A DNA stretch of 64,000 bases from Trichaptum fuscoviolaceum (taxonomy: Eukaryota > Basidiomycota > Agaricomycetes > Hymenochaetales > Trichaptaceae), in assembly GCA_910574455.1 (NCBI GenBank), contig CAJSYZ010000008.1, positions 2,110,707 through 2,174,706 of the forward strand. The letters run 5' to 3'. Below are positions 11,039 to 22,900 of this stretch, piece after piece. Position numbers and translations under genes: made by a program. The notes below the pieces were generated by a model. The model was not told where the DNA came from. It worked only from the letters and a program-made list of their open reading frames with translations, and did not search any database. Within the stretch, counting starts at the first letter, position 1, and each line of letters opens with the position of its first letter.

Positions 11039-12505
11039 CTAAAATTCCCCAACTACTTCTCCTTGCTGAACCACCAAGACTTCCTGCCTCGTAGGGTATA
11101 TCGCTGTAATGACTTCTCGCTCTGTCCAACGCCTTCTGTCTGCCTTGTGCGGAGTCAAAGTATACTTGATTGAGAGCGCAGACAGCTCCCCGCCATAGGC
11201 ATGAGATATCCCTGACCATTATAAGTCTAAATCCATAGCGAGTACAGAGAACATACCGGTGTCGATAATGATGACTTTCCCCTCGCAGCGGGAGACGATT
11301 TTCTACATGATGAGCAGAATCAGTACGTCGCGGTCTAACGTTAATTAAGCACATGATTCACGTGAAAATTTGGTGTATGGCCCATGATCAGTCTGCGTAC
11401 ACCTATCCGCTGCAGTACATCGTCAACTTTTTCGCAGACTTCCTGATCTCCATCCATTGCCCAGCCTCGATACCATAAAGGCCCTTCCGCCTCATAAAGA
11501 CTCTTTTCCTCAGGCGTCGCATCGTCTGGAAGTCCACCATATGGATGGGGCGGATGGGGTTCAGGAAATTGGCGTTCCATCAGCCGCTGGAGCAGACGCG
11601 CACCAAGTGCGTTGATTCGAGAAGGATATGGCGTCAGGTGCTCGTACGTCGGCGACAAGCCGCCATGCACAAACGAGAGAGCTGCTCGTGAGAGGGGGGA
11701 GGTGCTCTCAGTGGAAGGATCGTAGTCGAGGTCTGTCGGCCCCATGGAAGGGTGCAAAGGTACGCGCGAGGTGATGGAGTAGTTTTGTTGCCATGCTTTG
11801 CCAATCCGTCCCTTCTGAAGCATCCTCTGGCGCGCGCGTACAGAACCAAAGGTTTGAATTTCACTCGGATGCACGTATCTGCAAAATGTAAATAAGTATA
11901 TCCAGTTTCGAACATTTTTTCGGCGTACCTCCAGTCACCTATACGGAAGTCAACTCAGAACACTAAAAGACATTCGTCATGGTGGCACACCTAATAAATT
12001 CATCCATTCGTGATTTCCCAAGTGCGAGATGACATTTCCTCCGGAAGCAAGGGCTTGGGATCGAAGTTTTTCCATCCATAGGAAGAGCTTGATTGTATCA
12101 TCACCTCTTCGACAATACGTTTCAATAATGCATTCACCAGGAGAAAATCACGACCACGTACCTATCAATGATATCTCCCGTCTGTACAAAGAAGTCGACA
12201 TCCCCTGTCCAGTTCCCCTGTGAATCGACCACATGCGACATTTGCAGCACCTTCAATGCATTCGGATAGTCTCCGTGCAGATCGCCTACTGCCACGATGC
12301 GGCGCACGAACTGGCCCTCCACGTAGGATTCAGAATCAATATCGTATGCATCTCGTTCGGTGGAAGTCGTCTTGGAGTCATCGTTATTCCGAGAGATGTC
12401 AAGAGAGCTCCTTTTGAATGCAACATAAATGGCAGTGAGGAGAAGCAAGGCTGGTATAAGCCGGCGAAGGCGAGGGGCTGGCATGGTTTCAAGTCTTGTT
12501 CTCAA
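11039..12505 (-). CDS. Membrane-anchored calcineurin-like metallophosphatase
   Basis: Ser/Thr-phosphatase-fold metallophosphoesterase. Exons are 12162-12505, 11991-12106, 11929-11938 (10 nt), 11362-11878, 11257-11302 and 11039-11211, together 1206 nt (401 aa). A basic N-terminus and one hydrophobic segment (about residues 16-30) predict a type II signal anchor, placing the catalytic domain in the secretory lumen. Metal-binding motifs appear in order: G-D-L-H-G-D (74-79), G-D-x-x-D-R-G-D (110-117), G-N-H-E (145-148), then V-H-G-G-L-S and G-H-T-P. The 10-nt microexon supplies the G-D-W-R that joins N-L-L to Y-V-H-P-S, as expected for the Shewanella-like (SLP) group of phosphatases. The first methionine could instead be the one seven codons later. 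The substrate is unknown. Confidence 0.88.
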
Positions 12506-13013
12506 GTATCAGAGGTCATGCATTAAGATGCTTTTGCAAAAGATAGGGAAGAGAGTACGCGTCACCGTACTCGTCGTCGAGTGTAATGGTCGATCTGTGC
12601 CAGCTGTTCCATCACAACATCGTACGCGAATTTTTGATTGACGCGTTCAACGTCCCAAAGCGGCACGTGCAGCCATTTGGAACCACTCTCAAGTTACTTG
12701 ATGATTATTTGTCTGCCGACGCAAAAGTCTTACTGCAGGAAAGCATAGGAGTATCTTTGTACCAGCTAGATCCTTCTTATACACACGCAGCCAAGAGACT
12801 TAACATGTCTAGAGTCTAGACTCTCATGAAAACTTCTCACTACACAAGTTCTACTTGCTCTCGTTCAAATTGGTCAAAATTACCTACCGCTCAACATTGA
12901 AAGATCACACGCAGCACACTTCAGCAGGAGATCGAAGGACAAGAATATAAAGCTACGCATTGAAATGCGCGCACCCGAACAGACGTCTCCCTCATCTGCA
13001 CCCGTGCAATATT
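12506..13013. other. Intergenic region
   Basis: About 0.5 kb between two minus-strand genes. It contains the promoter of the metallophosphatase and the 3' flank of the YIPF6-like gene. No other feature was recognised. Confidence 0.5.
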
Positions 13014-14386
13014 TTACTGGATCAAGATCATCCACGCCAGAATGAAGTAAAAGAGGCTGAAATGCAAGACGAGTTAGGCCTTTCATCAGGACGGCCTCCG
13101 ACCTTCGCGGGAAACAGCGGGGAAGAACGTACAGAAGGGGGTAAACGGCGAGCAGGATACGCTGCTGCTCGATTTTGGTCCCGTCGAGGAAGTTCACGGA
13201 TGCTGTTCGTTGGGTGTGTAAAGAATGTCGAACGTCCATCGGCCATCACAGCATAGGTTTGTTCATATACATTATATTCTCAGCGATGGATAGGTTTTTA
13301 CGAGAGAGCATGGACTCACCCCATATGCACCACGCCCATGCGCCCAGCGCGAGCGGGGCCCGCACCCAAATAATGCGCACGAAGCACGACACGAGCGCGG
13401 CAACGTCCAGAGGTGCGATGCAATATCCTAGGACGCAAAGTGCCTGGAAAAAGGATCTACAGACCAGGGACCATTGATGTTAAAACGGGGGGATAGAGTA
13501 TTACGAATTAAACTGAAAAACGCACACTCTCCCACCTAGGAGCTTTAGATCCAGGTTCTATATGAGAATGCCTGCCATACAGACATTGATATTGGACTCT
13601 ACCTTTGCTTGAATCGTCACGACTACCGAACCGAGCGCTACAATCACGATGACGCTCGTGAATACGCCCAATGCCTGGTCTGCAGGCGCCTGAAATGAAG
13701 TTGCTTCAGACGACAAAAAATGATCGTCGAGCATGGACGTAGACGTACGTTTATACTTAGCATTATTCCTAGCATTAGACACAGAATTAGGGGACCCCAT
13801 AAATCCCAATCCCTGAAGACAAACAGCATAAGCTCTAGCGCTTAAAAGCGAGGAAGACGTAGCTCTGCTCACCTCAACACTTCCCGCCCTGTGCCTGACC
13901 TTATTGGATAGAGCACCTGCACAACCTTCGTGTATATTGATGTGAGGTCCCGAGCCTACATATCGAACGACAAATGAGAGTGCAAATTAGATACTGTCTC
14001 TTCAGGGCGGTCTGCGCCCGAATAAGCTCACAATAGTCGTCATGACCGGCTCGTCGAGAGTATCCACTCCAGAATACCTAGAAACCAGGCTCGGTGAGCT
14101 GTGAGCAATATAGAATCATATTCAAGAGAGCTCACCGGGTTTCCACTTGCACACCTCCCACCGTTCTTCTCGAACCCTTCGCTGCCGCTGCCGCCGCTCC
14201 GCCCGAAATGCTCCCAATATTACCAGACAACCCCGCCGCACTCGACGTACCACTGGGCGGTGCAAGCTGCTCCGGTGCGCGAGCTTTTCCTTTCACACCA
14301 ACATCCGCAACATCGCCTCCCATGGATGGTCCCGAGAACGATGGGAGTGCGGACTCGTCCAGGTCGTCATCGTCGTCTGAGGACAT
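13014..14386 (-). CDS. Yip1-domain Golgi/ER protein (YIPF6/Yip4-like)
   Basis: Five-helix Yip1-family membrane protein of early secretory membranes, which works with Rab/Ypt GTPases in vesicle trafficking. Nine exons: 14136-14386, 14032-14077, 13873-13955, 13757-13812, 13603-13703, 13526-13542, 13320-13456, 13133-13202 and 13014-13056. They total 804 nt (267 aa). The N-terminus is acidic and Ala/Gly/Ser-rich. The Yip1 signature Y-S-G-V-D-T-L-D-E-P-V follows, then R-D-W-D-L-W-G-P-L at the first helix. Helices 2-5 include L-G-Y-C-I-A-P-L-D and N-F-L-D-G-T-K, and the tail ends in F-Y-F-I-L-A-W-M-I-L. Exon 6 is only 17 nt; its acceptor was chosen to give A-K-L-L-G-G-R-V, so a site 15 nt upstream remains possible. 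Confidence 0.9.
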
Positions 14387-14823
14387 AAATAAGAGCCCGG
14401 TATGTGGCGATCAGCATTGTGAATACATGAGTTTCTTTAGAAGTCCTTACCGGCTTGAATAAATTGCGAGCTTGCGGTGAGGGGTGTATGTGATTCCATG
14501 GTGGTTGACTGCGTGGCTCGCAGCAATAGGCAACTTGAAGCGACACCTACATAGTAGCCCGTTTAGGAAGGTAACTTTCCTATTTTGGCATGATTGCGTG
14601 GCAATTTGGTCATAATGATCGGCGCTCAAGGAGAACCAAACTTGGACCCATTCCAAATGTGCAACAGTCTTATGAATGACGCAAAGAAATAAAACAAGAC
14701 ATGAATACACGTCATAAAAGTACAAGCAAGAATTCCAGACAATAATATACAATGCATCCAAAGGTCATGCAAAGAAGCATAAAACATATTTAACTCTCCG
14801 AGTTTTTGACTTCACTCGGAGAT
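14387..14823. other. Intergenic region
   Basis: About 0.44 kb between the YIPF6-like gene start and the 3' end of arrestin-like gene 1. No further feature was seen. Confidence 0.5.
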
Positions 14824-16551
14824 TCAGAATCCCGCATGATGATGATAGAAGCGCTGGTTCCCATTCTCCAGGTACCCCATCGAGTTATTGTAGTTTCCTT
14901 CCTCAGGCTTCACATACCCGGGCGGCGCATGCGAGTGCGGGATGACCCCGGGCGCATTCTCGGTAACGATCGCCACTTTCTCCGACAGAAGCGGCTGGTC
15001 AGCAGGTGTCGCCGGCGCAAAGCCCGACGCGGTGAATGGCAGAAGAGAGATATGGTACTTGAACGCATGGTACGAGGCGTCAGTATCAGCGACATGGACC
15101 GGTGAGGAGGGGCTTTTAGAGAGAAACGAGAGGTGACCTACCCGGATCGTGAATCTCGGAAAGACGAAGCCAGGCTTCACGTTCTTCCCGACGTCGATCT
15201 CGCCGTGCAGCACGCGCTTGCCCTCGACAGGTGCGCCTTCCTCGCTCGGCCACCAGAATGCTTTGCTCAGGTGTTCTGGGAATGTGTTGTTGCTCCGCCG
15301 GGGCGCGGACTCGTCCGTCGCCTCTGACCCGATGGCGATTGTACGCGTCAGGAACACCGTTGTTGCGGAAGGCTGTGAAAGCAGGTCAATCGCCTGTGAG
15401 TCCGGGCACGTCAGAGTGAGTAAAAGAGGTATCGGAGAGCCTAGAGCATATGAAAGCTAATTTTTTATGTTCAGTATGGGAAGCAAATTGTGGATCAATT
15501 CCGTAAACAATTGCATACCGGAGTCGCTATAGCAAGCTGTCGTACGGTCATTATTCAATCGATTTTCTAGTTCATTAGAAGTATCTTACAGTTGCTGTGA
15601 TTTCGATCTCTTTCGTATCAAACAAAGTTCCAGAAATCTTCACGGGAGGTAGAACCTTCCAACCTTCAGGATCTCCTTCTGGTCCAATGAGGGGACTTCC
15701 ATCACTATCTGCAAGTCTCCTAAGAGCAGACGGAGGTGGTGCGACCCATCGCGGCATATATACGAAGCTCGAGCTCAATCTATCAGAACCATCGAGGTCA
15801 CGAATCAGAACAAAACGAACGCTTCTCCAACGAAATCCCCATTCATATTGGTAGACGTACGTCTGATTAACCTTAAAGGCCCCCCGCTTCACAGTGACGA
15901 TGATCTTATAATCGATGTACGCCGCGCTAGCGCGCTCGGTAAAAGTGGGAGGCAAAGGAAAGTTCTTCGCTGGGCCCTTCTCTTTCTCAGGCACGGACAC
16001 TTCTTTGGGTAGAGTTATGGAGAAGGGCCAGGAGAGATTGCCGACGAGCTTCGAGGACGATGAGGGCGTCCACAGTATTTCTGACAAGTCTAAGAATGGC
16101 AGAGGTTCCTGCCCGACTGCTGTGTTCTCTGCACGAATCTGAAGCAGAGATGTAATACATCAATGTCCGCTCGACCAATAGATGTAAAGTCTCAAAGCGC
16201 AAGGGAAAAAGGGAGTCTGGTACTCACACCGATGCTGACAGCCTTCGCGCTTTCCGCCTTATCGAGCGCCACTCTGACTTCGCCCGTGATCGCATCTCCA
16301 TCCAGGAAGACAGGCAACGCCTTCACGGACGGCGCGCGGCTCTTCACGACCAGACTCAACCACGGCTTTCCCTTGCTGTTGTTCAGTGAGAACACATGCT
16401 CGGTCTTCGACCCTCCCGAAGAGGAACTCGAATAGGCTGGAGCTGCTGTAGTGGTGGCCGCCGGGGCTGCGGGTTCATTGCGCGCGTCCGAGTAGCTTGG
16501 GAGCTCCGCTGCACCCGTATCTGCGGCCTCTTCCTTTCCGTCCGCGGTCAT
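14824..16551 (-). CDS. Arrestin-fold protein 1
   Basis: Alpha-arrestin-like protein. Members of this superfamily often act as adaptors that recruit ubiquitin ligases to membrane transporters and receptors. Exons are 16228-16551, 15861-16138, 15590-15779, 15519-15536 (18 nt), 15142-15456 and 14824-15057, totalling 1359 nt (452 aa). The 81-nt intron at 15780-15860 is a multiple of three and stays open when unspliced; removing it makes the protein align with the paralogue at 17787. The N-terminal 50 residues are Ala/Ser/Glu-rich, followed by the beta-sandwich arrestin N domain (about 55-250) and a second sandwich ending in S-L-L-P-F. The tail is rich in His, Tyr and Pro. No certain PPxY ubiquitin-ligase motif is visible. 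It lies in tandem with its paralogue, so the pair is a local duplication. Confidence 0.75.
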
Positions 16552-17786
16552 CGTGATGCTGCTATATACCGTCGCACTTACTCACTTATGAGCCCTTATC
16601 TACGAGCTTCCGATAACGCAAGCGAGCCCGATGCCTGGATAACAATAAAAGAAATAAAGGAACAGCTGGAGCCTGGGACACTTCCTTCGCCGGCGGCAGG
16701 CAGAGATCTAAGCACCAAGCACCCAATCTCTCGAATCCAATCTGGTGCTGCCTAGCGTTTCGAGCGAGAAGATCCCGAAGGTGAGGGCACAGAGCAGTCG
16801 CAGATGCAGATGGTCGTCAGAAGAGAAGGAGGGGCGATAACGACGCGGTGCGCGCGCACACACGCCGACTCTCCCAGGCCTGCTATAGCTGATATGCGGC
16901 CATGCTCGCACATATGTTCGCATGTGCCTGCGTCCCACAAGGAACGCTGGCGGCAGTGTCCTGATCAGCGTTGTTCGCGGAGTTCCAATATCAGCCGGAA
17001 AGTAGCGGGCACGTTCTCACGTGATCTATAATTGGCGCGTCGGCCATGCGTGTCCCGGACGGAGAGGTAGGCTGCACCCAGAGCTCGGGCTGCAGATAGG
17101 CATACGGCGGAGAAGTCGGCAGTGTTTGAATTCGCACTACATTTTCGCATAGACTTGCATCAATCTTTATATAAAGATGTGATATTTCACCCGAGGCGTT
17201 ACCGTCAGAAACAGGGGTGCGATGCGAGCTTGAAGGTTAAGTTAGCGTGGCACTGAACTTTATCGCGCGCACAGACCCTTACCTGCATACTACAAGAAAT
17301 GCAAGGAAATACTTCCGCGATCAATCACCACGCCCCCCTTTCCTAGTCGACGAGAGGAGGCCGCAGGCGCTGAGAAGCAGATACGCGAGGCGCAGTCGGT
17401 GAGAGGCAAGGAGACAAATGAAGCTATCTGGAACCAGATGGAATCGATCATTACACTATATACTGCTAGAGGCGAGACACGGACTTGCATAATAAATACA
17501 TTTGCGGATGTCAGGCGGTTCAAGAGGTATCAGAGCGACAGAGAAGCGGTGAAGAGTGGTGTATGTGTGGCGTGATACAAGTACACATGTGTACAGCGGC
17601 GCAAAGAGATGTGCAATAACAAGAAGAAATCGTCACGTCGAGAGTCGTCAAGAGTCAGTAGCAAACGAAAAACGTAAACAAAAGTCACGGATGGATGAAC
17701 TTGGGTAAATCCCAAACATCGCTTCACAAAATCGGCCTAGACCCGAACGACGGACGCAATGCGCTTCGTTTTCGGTGGAAGAGATG
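16552..17786. other. Intergenic region with one possible small exon
   Basis: About 1.2 kb between the two arrestin-like genes. A plus-strand frame at roughly 17272-17398 (reading R-P-L-P-A-Y-Y-K-K-C-K-E-I-L, ending at a GTGAGA donor) looks protein-like and charged. I could not find a convincing first exon or family for it, so I do not call it a gene. Nothing else was recognised. Confidence 0.3.
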
Positions 17787-19696
17787 TTATGGCGGATAGT
17801 CAGTTTGGCCAGACGTGTTGTACAGACCCCAGACGATGGGCTTCGTAACGCGCATCTGGTGGGCGGCGCGTTGCGCTTCGTGGCCGGGAGGAGCATATGA
17901 ACGCGCCGTCGCGCCATGCGGGTGCAGTGTTGCCACGTCGATGTTTGTAAGAAAGGTAGGTTCTTTCTCAACGGGCTCGAATCCATGCACATGGAACGGC
18001 AGAAGACCAATGGAATACTTCAGGGAAAAGCCACGAAATTAACACCTTCCTCTGGAAAAGAATGGAACTTAGGACATACCTTCACGCTGAATCCACCAAA
18101 CACGAAGCTGGGTGGTATGTCACGGGGGAGTAGGATCTCACCGTCAAAGCGCTTGAATCCACGCCGTGTATCTTGCGGATTGTCCTCGTGCGAGTCCCAC
18201 CACACGGCGCTCGCGACCACCTTCCGCGCATGCCTCAGACTCAGTTTCGGGGATATTTTTTGACCGGTTACAGAGCCGGACGACGTTATGGAGCTTGCGT
18301 ACGTGTTCCGACTCGAGGATGTCGACGTGCGTGAGAGGGGGGAAAGCAAGAATATGCGCGAGGTCGACTGGGAGGGGACGGCATCCAGGTCGGCTGGACC
18401 GCAGCGGAGAGGAAGAGAGTTGCTCACATCATAGCCGACCTCGCGGACGAGATGAACCGACGTGCTGGCGGGCGTGAAGAGCTCGAGCGCTTGCAAGTCT
18501 GGACATGCCAGCGTGAGCTTGAGGGGAATCGGAGAACCGCGGGTATATGTTAGCTAAGAGACCCCCAACCGCCAAACAATCAATAAGAAGCGAAGGAAGG
18601 CCAAATAAGAGAAATAGTTTATGTCATTTATTCTGGTTTGCCTGTTTAGAATCGTGTGGACGTACCGGTAATGCTAGCGCAAACTGGCACGGAGGTAGAG
18701 AAAGTGGGCAGATTCCAATTAAGTTCTGGAAGTATGAATCAGAGGTAAACGTGTGTCGCTCACGGTGCACATTGCTTCGATAGCCCGAACTCCGAATGCC
18801 TTCCCGCGAATCGGTATTGGAGGGAGAATTTCCCAACCATCTGGATCGTTATCCGGGCCAGGAAGCGGGCTGTTTTCTTGGTATGCCAACCGCCGAAGCA
18901 GTGAGGGCGCGGGTGGACGCATGCGAGGGGTATATCCAAACTGTGTTCCCAGCCTTTCATTCGAGGAGGCGATCAATAGGGATTGGCGCATCACAAAAGA
19001 AGGCTATACATACTTGCTGTCCACTCGCAGCGCCCCGCGTCGTATACGCACGGTGATATCGTAGTTGATGAACTGAGCAGCGCCCTTTTCCGAAAAGGAA
19101 GGCGGGAGGCAGAGTGACACGGGCGGCAGCTTTGAGCGCAGGGGGAAATTGCATGAGGTGGGCAGCGCGATGGAGAACGGCCACGAGTACGGCCCAACGA
19201 GCTTCGCGCTGCCCTTTCCACGCCCCGCCGGTCCTGAGGGCGACTGCGGCGCGCGCGGGTCGCCCATCTCTGCGCTCCATAGGACGTGCGTGAGCTCCCA
19301 GAACGTGAGCGGGTTCGCATTCGTCGCGACGATCTTGCCCGACAGCGTGATGGTGACGGCCTGGATGGCGTCGGGCTTCGCAAAGCTGAGGTCGACGGCG
19401 CCGGCGATGGCCTGCCCCTCGAAGTACGACGGCAGGTAGCGCGGCGACGCCGCATTCGACAGGACCTTGAGCGTCGCCCAGGGTGTGTTGCGCGCGTCGA
19501 AGAGCGAGTACGTGTGCGTGACGGGCCCGCGACTCGCTGTGCGCTGTGCCGCCGCTGCGGGGGTGTTTGCGGTCGCGCTCGTTGCGACCGAGAGGCGGCT
19601 CGGGTTGCGATAGAGCAGGGCGGTTGTGCTCGCGTCGTCGGCGTCGCGGTCATAGACCCTTTTGGCGAGCAGGGCGCGGTGGGGGGCATTGTCCAT
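17787..19696 (-). CDS. Arrestin-fold protein 2
   Basis: Paralogue of the preceding arrestin-like gene. Exons are 19014-19696, 18764-18953, 18666-18683 (18 nt), 18080-18553 and 17787-18017, totalling 1596 nt (531 aa). The 190-nt and 18-nt exons have exactly the lengths of their counterparts in gene 1, showing common descent. The N-terminus is Ala/Thr/Ser-rich. The arrestin N domain includes W-P-F-S-I-A-L-P (gene 1: W-P-F-S-I-T-L-P), and the C-terminal domain carries G-S-P-I-P-L and G-L-L-P-F. The start was placed at the methionine at 19696; the frame stays open upstream to 19834, so an N-terminal extension is possible. A further intron inside the 474-nt exon cannot be excluded because that stretch is Ser-rich and gene 1 is shorter there. 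The cargo is unknown. Confidence 0.72.
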
Positions 19697-19933
19697 TGTC
19701 CTGTAGGATGAGCCCTGGCAGATGAGGAGGGAGGAGGAGAAGCGACATTTGTTTCTGGGAGGGCTGAGTGGGTTTGTACATCTAAGTATAAGGCCAAGTT
19801 CATGTGGAGGTCGCCGTGCATGCTGTCGCACCATATGGTCACAGCCGACTCACACTAATCCCGTCCCACGTTTCCGCTTCCTCCCAAACACCCATCCCAT
19901 CACGAATCAAAAAATTAAAAAAATTAAAACAAA
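19697..19933. promoter_or_regulatory. Shared promoter of arrestin 2 and the nucleoporin
   Basis: The 237 bp between two divergent start codons must hold both promoters. An A-rich stretch (19907-19933) precedes the nucleoporin ATG. No canonical TATA box is evident. Confidence 0.4.
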
Positions 19934-22900
19934 ATGTCCGCCTTTGGCTCCTCCTTCGGCCAGCCAAAACCTCTGTTTGGTTCGACGGCGAACACGTCTG
20001 CCCCGACGACGAGCGCGTTTGGCGCGTTTGCTCAGCCTCAACAGCAGCAGCAGCAGCAACAACCAGGAAGCAATCTCTTTGGCTTCGGCGCGAACCCATC
20101 GCAGCCTGCTCAGCAGCAGCAACCCTCTACCGGATTATTTGGCTCTAACTTTGCTCAACCGCAGCAACAACAACAGCAACAACAGCAGCCTACGCAGGGC
20201 ACAACAGGCCTCTTCGGGCAGCAGTCGACAACCACCCAGCCGAACACCGGTTTAAACATCTTTGGTCAATCAAATGCTCAGCAGCAACAGCAGCAGCAGA
20301 ATAATAATACGGGCACTGGAACGAGTCTCTTTGGCACGAACATCACATTTCAGAACCCTCAGTCGCAGGGCACTGGCACGAGTGGGCTCGGCGCATTCGG
20401 AGGTGCGTACCATTCTCTTCTTACAAGCCACACCAAGGGAGCCTTCTCACTAGACTTCCAGCATCACAACAATTCAATCAGCCCGCGGCACCTACATCAT
20501 CTTTCTTCGCCCAACCGGCACAACCGTCCCAACAGCAGCAGCTGCAGCAATCGCAGCTGCAGCAATCAACCGCGTGGGTCTCCGTTTTCCACTTATACTC
20601 TTCACCTCTTTCGGCCCCTCGCCCTTCTTAACAAGTCCCTCTTCTCCGCGTCTCGTTCCTTGATCGAGATGAGTCTCGGTGTGATCGAGCTTTACCAACT
20701 CAAAGCATTCCTGGATATGCCCACGTTGGCCCTTTCCGCATACCCGATCATCTACCTACAAATCACTATAACGGGTTTCAATTCCTGCTCTCGCATTCCC
20801 ATCCGTTTCCTTCCTTTAAACCGGCCCAATGCCTTCCGGAAAATGATGCAGCAGTTCTGACGCAACTCTCTTTGTTATCTAGTGGCTCAAGTACTTCCCC
20901 CCTCTTCACCCGCTCCACGAAGTTCAATGACCTCCCTGAAGAATTAAAGAAAAAGTTTGAGGAAATCGAGTATGTCCCTTTCCTTCTCACTCTAATATAT
21001 TTGCAGTTTCATTTGGCTTCACTTTTTCACCCGCCGAGACGTCATTTCATGGATTCATAATTTCTCATCTTTCTCTTATCTGCTATCCTGTGTTCACCTG
21101 ATTCAAAACACACCACGTCTCCCTATCTCTATTATCAACGAAGACTGAACAGTTTCTGACATCTTCTTTCCCCTTTTTTCTCTCCACAAATCAAATTCAC
21201 AACAGCGCGCACATCCAAGGCCGAATCCAGATTGGCAATGAGCTGAAGCAACACAAACTCGGCGAGGAGCCACAAAAGGGCAGTGAACAAATTCGAGCCG
21301 TGTGTAAGGTGTGTCTCGCTTCATCACACATGTCTATTTCTCGATTTATTTCTTCACACTATTCGTCATCATGTGTTCTTCCATGCATAATTCCCAACTC
21401 GGAACGAGTACTGATCGAGACATCGGCGCTCTCAGCGCCTATCCCTCTCCGGGGCGTTGACTACACATTGCCCCCATTTATTTTTCATACCTCCCCCTCT
21501 TCCGTTCAGCGTATCCTTCCAACATAATCTCCTTCATCAACGTACCGTGCTTCTGTTCGATGAAGTCCCCAGATCACGCCAAAGAATATGTTGGGACATT
21601 CACATGAATCTCATGCATACGCCTTCCACAAAGGTTATTCCGTTCTTGCTTCATAACAAATGTCATATCTCATGTTTCTCGCTCCAACCTATTCAAATTC
21701 GTACTACTCTCGTTGGTTTCTGTTACAGTTAATTACAAATTTGTCTTGCAGGTTATATCCTATTCGTTATCGCTTGTCTTTTCACCGACCCGTTTCTCGT
21801 CGCCTAAATCTAATTTCCTCTCTATTACGCGTTTATGACTATTCTCGAACTGGCCCTTCTAACTACTTCAATCCGATATAGGACCTCGTGACGGCAAATG
21901 CGAAGCTTTGCGCGGACACTGCGTTGATGCGTGAGCTCCGCGAAAAGATGGATCAGGCTGTACAGGATACGATCGCGGCGACGCGAATTATTGACGCGTT
22001 CAAGAGCCCACAGAGTGCGCAGCAGAGCGTCTGGCTAAAGAATTATGCGGGCTTTCCCCTTGAGTAAGTTTTAGGACATGTCAATTACTTTCCTTTACGC
22101 ATCTTTGCACGCATCCCTATACGACTTCTGAGTTACCTTCGTTTCTACTTTTCTCGTGGCTCTTGTTCCCTGTTGCCTGACGGCAAATTTCCGTTATTTA
22201 CTAACTCTTTTTCGTACATTTTCTCTCATCCCCCACCCCTTACACTCCAATCTGGGTGTTCTCCCTCTCGTTAACAATGTGGTTTCTGCTTATACTGATT
22301 CTCCATCTCGACAGTTTCTTCACACGCGTCACTGAACAACTACGTGAGCGTCTTCAGTGGTTCAATAACACTATTGAGGTGTGTTCTATTTGTCGCTTAT
22401 TGTGTATTCTCTACTCACTCTTTCTCGCATTCTTTCCTCCTCCTCTTACTTTGTCTACATACTTTGGCCCACCCCGATCCCAATCTGACTTCGCCTGTCT
22501 CGCTGACCTCATGCTGATCTCTTCGTTCCTGGATCTCATCACCCTATCCCTTACCGAAAATGTTGCCGAAAACGCCGCTCGAATATCCGATAAATCTCCA
22601 CCACTCTGGTGTCCCTCGTGCTATTCCTTCCTCGTGGCGCATCTCCCTCTCGGCACCGGACGGACGGACGGACGTGCACCATGCGCTTTGACCGCCTTGA
22701 ATCTAACCCCAACGCCTGCATAAACCCGCTCACCATCGGACGCCTGTACTTGCTGGTCTGGTGTGCCTGTGCGGCATTAAACGGTATCATAAATCTTATA
22801 TCAACGGGGTTCAATGTACCTCGTCCCCGTGGATATACTTGGATATTCTCTGCCCGGGATTCTGTCGTCTCGGCGTTCCTCATGCATCCTCACGCGCAAC

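Noticed and set aside
11160..11211. Apparent frameshift near the C-terminus of the metallophosphatase
   Set aside because: On re-reading the strand, the frame continues A-L-S-I-K-Y-T-L-T-P to a family-like end; the shift was a transcription error on my part.
17272..17398. Plus-strand exon-like frame between the arrestin genes
   Set aside because: Protein-like, but no supported first exon, family or downstream exon. It is mentioned only in the intergenic note.
20617..20860. Continuation of the nucleoporin first exon frame to 20860
   Set aside because: GT-AG introns at 20403-20461 and after 20573 give FG/Gln-rich sequence consistent with the family; the read-through frame does not join the coiled-coil exons.
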